A stretch of DNA of 12,042 nucleotides from positions 1 to 12,042 of the forward strand of contig WJJX01000090.1 in the NCBI GenBank assembly GCA_014729445.1, read 5' to 3'. The position numbers were made by a program, and so were the translations under genes. Below the pieces are notes generated by a model that saw nothing but the letters and a program-made list of their open reading frames with translations, ran no database searches and was not told where the DNA came from. How positions within the stretch are numbered: the stretch's first letter is position 1; each line of letters starts with the position of its first letter. The DNA comes from Candidatus Moraniibacteriota bacterium. Lineage in GTDB: Bacteria > Patescibacteriota > Minisyncoccia > CAIUEV01 > JAHKAQ01. Below, piece after piece: positions 1 to 6,642 of this stretch.

Positions 1-1753
1 AACCCCAGGAATCGGTCACCGAAAATTTTTTATTCAGCAAAAAATTTTCATAATTAAAATAAAAGGGTTTTATTAAAAACAAACTAATAAGGTGTAAAAA
101 AATGAATAATCCGATAAAGACCAGCGGCCAACTCAACTTAAAACCGGGCTTTAATTTGGATAATTTATCTATAATTTTATACTTTTTAGCCATTAAACTG
201 AACGAAACAGCCGCCAAAATTCCATAAAGCGGATAAAGAACAATCCCGTATCTAACATTTAGAAAAATACCGCCCATAATTCCGCCCAATATAAAAACAT
301 AAGGAATAAATAAAAGAAAATAAACAATCGGTTTAGCTATCTTGAATTTACCGATTCCAAATCCCCCCCATAAAAAGGCGGCTAAAATTAAAACCAGGGG
401 ATGCATCGCAAAAAAGAAATTTTGAGTTTGAATTGCCAGACCCAGAATGGCTTTCCAGATGGGATTGTTGATCTGTTTTAATTGACCAAAATTTATTTTC
501 TCTCCGGAAAGCGCTTCTTCTTTAATATTTTTTAAAGGAAAAAACGAGGCGTCGGTCCAGGCATTCAGCAAAGAAATTAATAACAATAATAACAGCGTCA
601 AAGCCAAACCCCTAGAAAAAACTACCGTAGCTTTCAATAAAAAATCTTTTTTATTATTCAAAAATTTTATAATGCCAAAAGGAAGAGCGATAAATAAAAA
701 AACAAAAATCAAAAGACTGAAAGGAGCCAGAGGAAACATAAAGTCCCCTTTTTCGGTAAAAAGAAAACTCCTTAAATTAAAAAAATCGATAAACACGTCA
801 ACAATCGGCTGCAAAGCCGGAGAATAAATCGTTGCATAAAGCAAATGTTTAGGCTTTTGAATTACCGCCGGCATAAACAGGCAAATAACCAGCCAGGAAA
901 TTAAAACAATCGCCGTATAGGCAAAAACATACTTTCCGTTCAATTTCCATTTTCTTTTAAACAAATTAAGCGAGAACTTTTGAAGCAGTTTATTTTCCTT
1001 ATCAAACAGCCAATATAGTAGAAAGATCAAAGGAAAAAACAAATAAAGCAGCGAAGCCGTATATTTGCTAAGCAATGAAAATCCCACCAAAATACCGGTT
1101 ATAATAACAAATTTCCGCTCCCCGGTTTCCAAAAAGGCAAAAAAGGCTAAAAGTGAAGCCGTAAAAAAGCTCCACAACAAACTATCGGGATTAATAATCT
1201 GCGTCATTCCGATCAAAATCGGACTCAACCCGATAAAAACTATCGAAATTTGGGGAATCAAAGATTTCAAGGGAAAGATTTTCACAAGCAGCCAAAATAT
1301 CAAAGGAAGCATGATCAATCCGTTAAACAAAAGCAATGGCAGTCTGAAAGCCAGGTTTATTTTCTCTGTTTGGTCAGTGTGATAAATACTGTACGCATTT
1401 TTTCTATCCCCGTCCGAATCAACAATTTTATATTGATTCTGCGCTTTTAAATTTTGATGCGTATCCGGATCTGGAGCAAACGGCAAACCCAGCCCGGACA
1501 ACAAAACCACTGTCACCCCCGGCTTATCGTTTGGCCGGGTTTTTTTCCATCTCCCTTCAGTCAAGCCTTCCCTTACGCCGTTATAATACTTTTCAATCCG
1601 ATCATATTTCCAAAGCGGCTCGTCAATGGTTTCAAACTTAGTAAGGTGATAACTTCCAAAGATAATAAAACCCAAAACAACCGTCAATAAAAGCCCAAAA
1701 GCGGTCTTTTCCAATTTGGAAGCCTGCTTGATTTTTTTTACAATTTTTTTCAT
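1..1753 (-). CDS. GT39/PMT-like polytopic glycosyltransferase (C-terminus cut by window edge)
   Basis: This minus-strand frame opens at ATG 1753-1751 and runs without a stop for 584 codons to the left edge, so its C-terminus is missing. The product is a multi-pass membrane protein with roughly ten or more hydrophobic segments; the first is at about residues 18-36. Family features of lipid-phosphosugar-dependent GT-C enzymes (PMT/ArnT type) are visible. An acidic pair, D44-E45, lies in the first extracytoplasmic loop (TIDEPLWKYDRI). A DKPG motif is at 76-79, a second-loop NPD is at 189-191, SKYTA is at 229-233, and RYGIVLYPLYG is at 501-511, a conserved late-membrane motif. The last visible residues, FSVTDSWG, resemble the start of the soluble C-terminal region of such proteins. 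By family it should transfer a sugar from a polyprenyl-phosphate carrier to an envelope acceptor; the substrate cannot be told. It starts 14 bases after the upstream gene's stop, with no Shine-Dalgarno, suggesting cotranscription. Confidence 0.85.
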   Translation of the reverse strand, partial: MKKIVKKIKQASKLEKTAFGLLLTVVLGFIIFGSYHLTKFETIDEPLWKYDRIEKYYNGVREGLTEGRWKKTRPNDKPGVTVVLLSGLGLPFAPDPDTHQNLKAQNQYKIVDSDGDRKNAYSIYHTDQTEKINLAFRLPLLLFNGLIMLPLIFWLLVKIFPLKSLIPQISIVFIGLSPILIGMTQIINPDSLLWSFFTASLLAFFAFLETGERKFVIITGILVGFSLLSKYTASLLYLFFPLIFLLYWLFDKENKLLQKFSLNLFKRKWKLNGKYVFAYTAIVLISWLVICLFMPAVIQKPKHLLYATIYSPALQPIVDVFIDFFNLRSFLFTEKGDFMFPLAPFSLLIFVFLFIALPFGIIKFLNNKKDFLLKATVVFSRGLALTLLLLLLISLLNAWTDASFFPLKNIKEEALSGEKINFGQLKQINNPIWKAILGLAIQTQNFFFAMHPLVLILAAFLWGGFGIGKFKIAKPIVYFLLFIPYVFILGGIMGGIFLNVRYGIVLYPLYGILAAVSFSLMAKKYKIIDKLSKLKPGFKLSWPLVFIGLFIFLHLISLFLIKPFYFNYENFLLNKKFSVTDSWG

Positions 1754-1767
1754 TAATTGGATTTTAT

Positions 1768-2958
1768 TTAATCAAATTCATCAATCTTTCTGCAAAAATA
1801 CTCCATAGCCACAAGCCCCTCCCTGATCTCCTCCCTTAGATCATTTAGATCATCTTGATCCTCTGTAATATCACCTTCACCATCTTCGCTTCTATTAAGC
1901 CTATCAATAAATTCTTGAATATTTCCAGGAATATTTGTTTCGCTATATTTTTCAAAATTAGATTTGATGTTTTCAAGCTTCTTAATCAAATCTGAATCTG
2001 TCGAACATTCATTTAAGCACTTAATTACCTCCACAAATAAATGGTTAAGCACGGACAATTTCGCTATCTCAGTTACTTTTTGAGGCTTTTTTAATCCTAA
2101 AGATTTAATCTTTTTTTTAATTCTATCCATTCTTAAAATTGTCTGCTCCCTTTCTTTTATTAATTTTTTGATTTGATTAATTTCAAACTCCAAACCCTTA
2201 TGTCCTTCAGCTAATCGCCTATCTATTATTTTTTCAATCAAGCTCTTATCTTGAACTTTAAATAATTCCAGAATGCGGGCTTTCATTGTTGGTAAAAACT
2301 TGCCTTCTTTTAATTCTTTTAAGATAGTTTCCACCTTTTCTATAGATCCCGAATCATTGAAACATTCCTTCAATAAATCCTTTAAATCAAACTTGGATTC
2401 CAAATTTTGGACAATGAAGTCAGGATCAAAGATAAATTTGTACTTATTGTTTCTTCTTCTGGAGACAAAAAAGGCTCCATCGAAATTAAGCTCTTTATAA
2501 TTACAAAGTCTCAATGCTACATATAAAGGCAGTCCATAGTTGGGATCTTTAATTTGACTCAACGCTTCATTATATTCGTTTTCGGTAAGGAAACCATCCT
2601 GATCTCCGGGATAAAAAATAACTTCACTGCCATAACGAGACTCAACGTAATAAGCACTGTCAGGATCTTTGGGAAATAAATATTTTCTGGATGTGAGCAA
2701 GTTATCCATATGACCCAAGTCAGCTAGGGCCGAAAAAACCAAATAAGGTATTACTTTATTTAAAACTAATCCCGGCCTCTCATTTCGGCCCAAATTACGG
2801 CCATAGTTATCCTGGGGCAATTGTTTTTTTTCAAAAACAAGCCCTCCGCTTGAACGGATTTCCTTCTCTGCTTCCAGCGACTTCAAATCGGATTCCAAAA
2901 TCAATGAGGGCAATCTAATTTCTCCAGCTGGCCTTTCTTTTTCTTTTTCTCTTACCAT
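1768..2958 (-). CDS. Unrecognised 396-aa soluble, charged protein
   Basis: I do not recognise this family. The protein has no signal peptide or membrane segment and looks cytoplasmic. The N-terminus (1-60) is rich in K, E and R and probably flexible. Residues 65-185 look like a compact globular part with aromatic-rich strands (for example SAYYVESRYGSEVIFYPG at 101-118 and GAFFVSRRRNNKYKFIFDPD at 161-180). Residues 185-340 are mostly helical, with a likely coiled coil at about 257-290 (INQIKKLIKEREQTILRMD and onward). The C-terminus (355-380) is strongly acidic, with a D/E-rich stretch, followed by a short helix. ATG 2958-2956 is the natural start; there is no Shine-Dalgarno, and a promoter candidate sits about 35 bases upstream. 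It precedes the glycosyltransferase by 14 bases on the same strand, so the two are probably cotranscribed, but nothing in the sequence ties its job to glycosylation. The frame is intact and is confidently a gene; its function is unknown. Confidence 0.85.
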   Translation of the reverse strand: MVREKEKERPAGEIRLPSLILESDLKSLEAEKEIRSSGGLVFEKKQLPQDNYGRNLGRNERPGLVLNKVIPYLVFSALADLGHMDNLLTSRKYLFPKDPDSAYYVESRYGSEVIFYPGDQDGFLTENEYNEALSQIKDPNYGLPLYVALRLCNYKELNFDGAFFVSRRRNNKYKFIFDPDFIVQNLESKFDLKDLLKECFNDSGSIEKVETILKELKEGKFLPTMKARILELFKVQDKSLIEKIIDRRLAEGHKGLEFEINQIKKLIKEREQTILRMDRIKKKIKSLGLKKPQKVTEIAKLSVLNHLFVEVIKCLNECSTDSDLIKKLENIKSNFEKYSETNIPGNIQEFIDRLNRSEDGEGDITEDQDDLNDLREEIREGLVAMEYFCRKIDEFD

Positions 2959-2992
2959 TTAAAACCAAAATTAATAATCTTATTTAAATCCT

Positions 2993-3021
2993 ATTAAACC
3001 AAAAATTTAAAATATAGACAA
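2993..3021 (-). promoter_or_regulatory. Promoter candidate for the 396-aa gene and glycosyltransferase
   Basis: Read on the minus strand, TTGTCT (3021-3016), a 17-base spacer and TTTAAT (2998-2993) form a sigma-70-like pair. TGG lies immediately before the -10, giving a TGn extended -10. The predicted start near 2986 leaves a leader of about 28 bases. The background is very AT-rich, so a chance match is possible. Confidence 0.4.
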
Positions 3022-3029
3022 TTCAAACT

Positions 3030-3057
3030 TTGATAATTTAAAAATAAATGCTAGAAT
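3030..3057 (+). promoter_or_regulatory. Promoter candidate for the DUF3048 gene
   Basis: TTGATA (3030-3035), a 16-base spacer and TAGAAT (3052-3057) resemble a sigma-70 promoter. TGC directly precedes the -10 (extended -10, TGCTAGAAT). The predicted start is near 3064, giving a leader of about 44 bases before ATG 3108. It diverges from the minus-strand promoter 3021-2993, so the two units share one 149-base control region. Confidence 0.5.
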
Positions 3058-3107
3058 TTAAGCATCTTTAAAATATTCATAACAACTAAATAATTATCAA
3101 ACAAACA

Positions 3108-4322
3108 ATGAGCAATCAGAAAAAATTACTGGGTATTGGTTTTTTTGGTTTTATTATTCTAGTCGCGGTCGGATTCACCATCTATACCAGTCAAAGCTTC
3201 GAGGCCGAAACAACAGAAGAACCGATTAAAAAAGAAATTCCTGAAAAAACAATTAAGGAAAACTACTCCTTAATCACCGATCTTCCTTGCGAAAACTATC
3301 AAAAAAGAGCCTATGCCATAATGTATTCCGGTGACAGAAGCGCCAGACAATATTTTTCCAATTTATCCTTAGCCGATTTTGTTCTTGAAATACCCCATCG
3401 CTACGTCCACGGTCAACCCAGACTAATGGGCGTTTTCCAATGCAATATTCCAGACATTGTCGGACCGATGAGATCCGGCCGGGTCGATCACATCTCAGTT
3501 GCGGCTTCTCTTGACGCCATCTACGTCCCCTGGGGCGGCTCCAGCATCGGCAAATCCCTTTTAAAAAGAGGCGTCGTTGATTTAATCGACTGCAACGGAG
3601 AAGTTTATCCCGGCGGCGAAGGCGCCTGTTTTAGGAGAGAAGGCCCGATGAGTATGCTGGAAAAAGCCTCGACCAGCGTTCCCGATCTTATGGAAATTTC
3701 AAAAAGAATGGAATATAGAGAAACCTCAAATTTTGAGGGTTTTCCCCACAAAGAAGACAAACCAATAGAAAAAAGACCTGAATTTACGGAAATCGAAATC
3801 GGTTTTGAGGCTCCTTCCAATGTCAAATACGTTTACGATCCCGAAAGCAACTCCTATAAGAGATATTTTGACGGCAGCAAAGATATCGACTACGAAACCA
3901 AACAGCAGTATGCCCCTAAAAATTTAATCGTCATCTTTACCCAAAAAGAACCCTGGCTCGTGGAAGTCGATTATACCGCTCAGGGTCATTGGGATCCCTG
4001 GCAGGGCGTTGACAAACAGCATCGAAAAAACGACAGCGGCCAATATCCCAACATGCAGTTAGGCGACGCCTGGTTTGACTCCAAAACCGAAGGCGAAGCG
4101 ATTTTCTTTTTGGACGGAGAAAAAATTACAGGTTCCTGGAAAAAAGGCCGAGAAGCCAGCGATCGTTTCCAATTTTTCGATGAAACCGGAGAAGAAATCA
4201 AATTTGTTCCCGGCCAAATCTGGATGCACGTCTTAGAAGACTATCAAACTTACAGCTATAACAACAATCAAGCTCAAGTAAAACAACAAAGCGAGCCCGA
4301 CTCGCTAAACGAGCCGAATTAA
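3108..4322 (+). CDS. DUF3048 (YerB-like) membrane-anchored extracytoplasmic protein
   Basis: This 404-residue protein matches the DUF3048 family, whose Bacillus member is YerB; the biochemical role is not established. Residues 6-26 form one hydrophobic segment after a short K-containing N-terminus. There is no lipobox cysteine, so it is probably a signal anchor with the body outside the membrane, rather than a lipoprotein as in Bacillus. The N-terminal DUF3048 domain spans about 55-210: LPCENYQKRAYAIM, LADFVLEIP, the hallmark GPMRSGRVD (119-127), LDAIYVPWGG (135-144) and FRREGP (175-180). The C-terminal DUF3048 domain spans about 268-380: LIVIF, GEAIFFLDGEKITGSWKK (329-346) and PGQIWMHVL (368-376). 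A short Q/N-rich tail follows. The predicted promoter is about 50 bases upstream; no Shine-Dalgarno is visible before the ATG. It converges with the HTH-asparaginase gene, 17 bases separating the two stops. Family call is secure, function is not. Confidence 0.92.
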   Translation: MSNQKKLLGIGFFGFIILVAVGFTIYTSQSFEAETTEEPIKKEIPEKTIKENYSLITDLPCENYQKRAYAIMYSGDRSARQYFSNLSLADFVLEIPHRYVHGQPRLMGVFQCNIPDIVGPMRSGRVDHISVAASLDAIYVPWGGSSIGKSLLKRGVVDLIDCNGEVYPGGEGACFRREGPMSMLEKASTSVPDLMEISKRMEYRETSNFEGFPHKEDKPIEKRPEFTEIEIGFEAPSNVKYVYDPESNSYKRYFDGSKDIDYETKQQYAPKNLIVIFTQKEPWLVEVDYTAQGHWDPWQGVDKQHRKNDSGQYPNMQLGDAWFDSKTEGEAIFFLDGEKITGSWKKGREASDRFQFFDETGEEIKFVPGQIWMHVLEDYQTYSYNNNQAQVKQQSEPDSLNEPN

Positions 4323-4339
4323 AATCCGAAAAATTATTC

Positions 4340-5746
4340 CTAAATAATATTTCTCTGATAAGACAATTTATCAATCAAATCCTGAATTTGAGTAGAATGT
4401 CTTGCCTCCAAAATTGAGCGAAGCATAATCGCTCTGGCGGCTAAGGAATTTAATTTTTGACCGTTTAAAATCTTATTTCGACAATTTTTAAGCTCGTTTG
4501 AGTTAGCGTTAATTAAAGCCATAAGATACCGATTGGTGATTTTTCCAACCAAACAGCGACTAATAACCATTACTTTTTTGCCTTTTTTAACGGCCCGAAC
4601 AGCCGCTCTTCTTATGGGAAAAGGAACATTGCCCAGGGCATGGGACTCGATAACTACCGCCGGAAATCTTTCATCAAGGATTCTCTCGACCTCGTCCTCA
4701 ATCGGATTTTGACTGGCAAGATTAACTGTTAAAATCTGATTCATTGCATCAAAAATCTCTTTTGCGGAAAATGTATCGACAGTTCTATTATTATATTTCT
4801 TTTTTATTCCATTATTCTCTTCGGCATCCAAAAAGTTTAAATTTATCTGAGTTCCATGAGGAGCGTAAAAGGTCATCATTCCTTCCAGATTCTTCGGATG
4901 TTCGCTCGGATCTATCTTTAAGAAATCGACTCCATTGTAAATATGATGATTATAAACATAATAAGCTCCCGGCTTTAAATGCATATGCGAAGCTATCATT
5001 AATTCGTAAAAATTAACCAAAGCGTCAGAATCAGGTTCATTGATACTTCTATTGGCGCCGGAAACCAAAACCGGTGCGCAATTTTTATCAAACAGAAAAA
5101 CGTCCATTAAGGAAAGAAAAATATCGGAAGTGTCGGTACCGATGCCGGCCAAAATAGGAACTTTCGGTTTTTTCTTTAGCTCCTGCAGAATCAAAGCAAT
5201 GATCGGCGCATGCAAAGCAGCTCTGTAATGAGAGCTGTCGCCGCTAAATAAAGGAACAAAGTCCCCTCTTGCCATCTTTTTAACATCCTTAATCCAGGAA
5301 AAATGTTTAGTCACATCTTTTCTGTAGCTCTTGGCTTTTTCTAGTCTTAAATTAAAATAGTTCATTATATTCTCCTCATTATGTTCTAAATTTTTTTCCA
5401 CTTCTTTTAATTCAAGATCACTCATTATTCCCTCCCCTCTTAAACCCTTATCCGAAATTTTCATATCCCAGGTACCGCCAAGCTTATAGAATTTAATCTT
5501 TTTAGGAACAGTTCTTCTGGGCTTAATGGTTTTATTATTCTTTATAAACAAATCTTCCAATTGTATATTTAAAGCCTTGGTTATTTTAATAATATTATCA
5601 AATGTGATATTCCTTTCTCCTCGCTCCAGACTGGAAATGTAAGTATGATGAAGATTGGAAAGTTCGGATAACTTTTTCTGAGTCATTTTATTTTTCTTTC
5701 TTATTTCAGCGATTCTCCTCCCAAGCTCGATTTTAAATTTGTTCAT
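4340..5746 (-). CDS. XRE-type HTH domain fused to an L-asparaginase-like domain
   Basis: This 468-residue protein joins two families. Residues 5-67 are a Cro/C1 (XRE) helix-turn-helix: MTQKKLSELSNLHHTYISSL then ERGERNITFDNIIKITKALN. A basic linker at 71-84 leads to an asparaginase/GatD-type fold at about 85-400. Seen there are GGT (90-92, T92 as first-site threonine), DSS (170-172), GTDT (203-206, T204/D205), SGANRS (229-234) followed by EPDSDA, GVDFLKID (272-279, K277 aligning with the catalytic lysine) and a late ESHALGNVPF (367-376). Thus the T, T-D and K of the second catalytic triad appear present. No tyrosine is seen between T92 and Y130, where family enzymes carry a mobile-loop tyrosine. 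It could hydrolyse Asn/Gln, or bind such a ligand as a sensor; both are inference. Two inverted repeats overlie its own promoter, suggesting autoregulation. Stop TAG lies 17 bases from the convergent DUF3048 gene. No GatE-like partner is adjacent, so a tRNA amidotransferase role is unlikely. Confidence 0.85.
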   Translation of the reverse strand: MNKFKIELGRRIAEIRKKNKMTQKKLSELSNLHHTYISSLERGERNITFDNIIKITKALNIQLEDLFIKNNKTIKPRRTVPKKIKFYKLGGTWDMKISDKGLRGEGIMSDLELKEVEKNLEHNEENIMNYFNLRLEKAKSYRKDVTKHFSWIKDVKKMARGDFVPLFSGDSSHYRAALHAPIIALILQELKKKPKVPILAGIGTDTSDIFLSLMDVFLFDKNCAPVLVSGANRSINEPDSDALVNFYELMIASHMHLKPGAYYVYNHHIYNGVDFLKIDPSEHPKNLEGMMTFYAPHGTQINLNFLDAEENNGIKKKYNNRTVDTFSAKEIFDAMNQILTVNLASQNPIEDEVERILDERFPAVVIESHALGNVPFPIRRAAVRAVKKGKKVMVISRCLVGKITNRYLMALINANSNELKNCRNKILNGQKLNSLAARAIMLRSILEARHSTQIQDLIDKLSYQRNII

Positions 5747-5783
5747 GGTAAATGTTTATTTTTAAATAAAGTATCCATATAAG

Positions 5784-5800
5784 ATATTATATGATAATAT
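5784..5800. promoter_or_regulatory. Operator-like perfect palindrome at the transcription start of the HTH-asparaginase gene
   Basis: ATATTAT-ATG-ATAATAT is a perfect inverted repeat with 7-base arms and a 3-base centre. It sits just downstream of the -10 and covers the predicted start, a typical place for a repressor site. XRE dimers usually bind palindromes of about this size. The arms are pure A/T, so chance is a real alternative. Confidence 0.4.
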
Positions 5801-5802
5801 AT

Positions 5803-5831
5803 ATATAAGTAAAGTATTACTCAAATGTCAA
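5803..5831 (-). promoter_or_regulatory. Strong promoter candidate for the HTH-asparaginase gene
   Basis: On the minus strand a consensus -35, TTGACA (5831-5826), is followed after 17 bases by TTATAT (5808-5803), or after 18 bases by TATATA. The predicted start is near 5796, giving a leader of about 50 bases before ATG 5746. Unlike the other promoters here it has no TGn extended -10. Inverted repeats occupy its spacer and its start site. Confidence 0.6.
5808..5821. promoter_or_regulatory. Second inverted repeat inside the promoter spacer
   Basis: AGTAA-AGTA-TTACT has 5-base arms and a 4-base centre and lies between the -35 and -10 elements. The word AAAGTAT inside it (5811-5817) recurs in the leader at 5768-5774. 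It may be another half of a regulator-binding region; the evidence is positional only. Confidence 0.25.
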
Positions 5832-5985
5832 TATCAAAAAAACCTTATAAAAATAGGATTTTAAAATAAAAAGCCTAAAAAATCTAACTACAGATTAATA
5901 AATTTGCTTATAAGAAAACTAATTAATTAAAAAGGTTAAAATTTTTAATTTTAATATAATCTTTGACTTGATTTTTAATAATGCA
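5822..5985. other. AT-rich spacer without a visible gene
   Basis: This is the spacer between the HTH-asparaginase promoter and the RDD terminator; the -35 hexamer (5826-5831) falls inside its first bases. Only very short frames are present (the best plus-strand one is 14 codons from ATG 5825). I see no RNA gene, convincing promoter or conserved motif in it. Confidence 0.5.
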
Positions 5986-6015
5986 AAAAAGCCACCCTGG
6001 AAAGAATGGCTTTTT
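5986..6015 (-). terminator. Rho-independent terminator of the RDD gene
   Basis: AAAAAGCCA (5986-5994) and TGGCTTTTT (6007-6015) form a 9-base-pair stem around a 12-base loop. On the minus strand the GC part of the stem is followed by a run of T, 25 bases past the RDD stop codon. The plus-strand copy also ends in T-rich sequence, so it could work both ways, although no plus-strand gene reads into it. Confidence 0.75.
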
Positions 6016-6040
6016 CTTTTTTATAGTTTTTTAAAGGCAG

Positions 6041-6454
6041 TTAATCTTTATAAACGACGTAAGTATCGCCCAAATAATCGTGTAAAGCTCTCTTTTTGTC
6101 GGTAAAGCCAGCCATTATATATCCAATACCAAGAATTGCTTCTGAAATGAATTTGCCCAAAGTTTCTCGAAGTAAAATTTTACTCAAATCAAGCTTTCCC
6201 TCTTTTGCAACAACCTTAATGTTCATAGCCTTCTTTCCAATAGTTTGCCCATTCCAATAGTGTATCAGCAAAACATTATAAGCCATAACCAATCCGAACA
6301 TCATTAAATTAAACAGAAAATCAAAATAATTATCATCAAACAAGTCAAGCGGACTCAAGAGTATTCCACCAATTATGCCAACAATTAAAGCGTCAAGTAA
6401 AAAAGCCGGAAATCTAATCCAAAATCCAGCATATCTATGATTTCTTTTTATCAT
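6041..6454 (-). CDS. RDD-family integral membrane protein
   Basis: This 137-residue protein is a compact RDD-domain membrane protein. It opens with YAGFWIRFPAFLLDALIVG (8-26), which carries the arginine R14 and aspartate D21 that give the family its name. Hydrophobic segments lie at about 17-33, 46-66 and 98-116. The loop motif GQTIGKKAMNIKVV (69-82) and the closing FTDKKRALHDYLGDTYVV (117-134) match the conserved GxTxGK and RALHD positions of the family. The family's role is poorly defined; some members are proposed to act in ion or solute transport, so no substrate is assigned. Length and topology are complete. It is a single-gene unit with its own TTGACA/TATTAT promoter and its own terminator 25 bases beyond TAA. 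The ATG is preceded by A/T only, with no Shine-Dalgarno. Confidence 0.9.
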   Translation of the reverse strand: MIKRNHRYAGFWIRFPAFLLDALIVGIIGGILLSPLDLFDDNYFDFLFNLMMFGLVMAYNVLLIHYWNGQTIGKKAMNIKVVAKEGKLDLSKILLRETLGKFISEAILGIGYIMAGFTDKKRALHDYLGDTYVVYKD

Positions 6455-6489
6455 TTAATTTAATTAAAAAATTAATAAATATTAATAAT

Positions 6490-6518
6490 ATAATAGCACA
6501 TTAACAATAATATGTCAA
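6490..6518 (-). promoter_or_regulatory. Promoter of the RDD gene
   Basis: On the minus strand TTGACA (6518-6513), a 17-base spacer and TATTAT (6495-6490) are close to the sigma-70 consensus. The spacer ends in TGC, giving an extended -10 (TGCTATTAT). The predicted start near 6483 leaves a leader of about 28 bases before ATG 6454. This is the best promoter in the window. Confidence 0.65.
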
Positions 6519-6602
6519 TAATAGTACAGGATCTGTTGTATGTTTACAATATTTTCAGACTAATTAATTCTCTTTAATCTATCTTAGCATGCTGTCCAAT
6601 TT

Positions 6603-6638
6603 CTGGGACTAAGTATTAAGTATATAGGTCCTGCCCAG
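6603..6638. repeat. Imperfect inverted repeat upstream of the giant surface-protein gene
   Basis: CTGGG (6603-6607) and CCCAG (6634-6638) can pair, with a competing GGAC (6606-6609)/GTCC (6628-6631) pairing inside. The AT-rich middle holds a short direct repeat, TAAGTATTAAGTATA. These are the only GC clusters in the spacer 6455-6704. The element ends 5 bases before the -35 at 6643, so a regulatory site is possible; nothing else supports it. Confidence 0.25.
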
Positions 6639-6642
6639 TTAA

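Noticed and set aside
1065..1690. Plus-strand frames of 66-105 residues over the glycosyltransferase gene
   Set aside because: They are antisense to an uninterrupted 584-codon frame with clear membrane-protein motifs.
2572..2613. EF-hand-like loop in the 396-residue protein (GDQDGFLTENEY, residues 118-129)
   Set aside because: Position 1 of the loop would be a proline and no second hand is present; acidic residues alone do not support calcium binding.
4290..4306. Hairpin AGCGAG-CCCGA-CTCGCT near the end of the DUF3048 gene, taken as a possible terminator
   Set aside because: It lies inside the coding region, is followed by A-rich rather than T-rich sequence, and a competing pairing with CGAG at 4310-4313 exists.
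4333..4348. AT-only inverted repeat ATTATT-CCTA-AATAAT between the convergent genes, a possible bidirectional terminator
   Set aside because: The stem is six A/T pairs without G/C and without a following T run; too weak to call.
4340..5746. Assignment of the asparaginase-like domain as GatD of an archaeal-type Glu-tRNA(Gln) amidotransferase
   Set aside because: No GatE-like gene is adjacent, the N-terminal domain is an HTH rather than the GatD-type beta domain, and bacteria normally use GatCAB.
5825..5869. A 14-codon plus-strand frame starting at ATG 5825, divergent from the HTH-asparaginase gene
   Set aside because: Very short, AT-rich, overlaps the opposing -35 element, and has no promoter or ribosome-binding site.
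5963..5968. TTGACT on the plus strand as a -35 element
   Set aside because: No -10-like hexamer at suitable spacing; the sequence runs into the RDD terminator.
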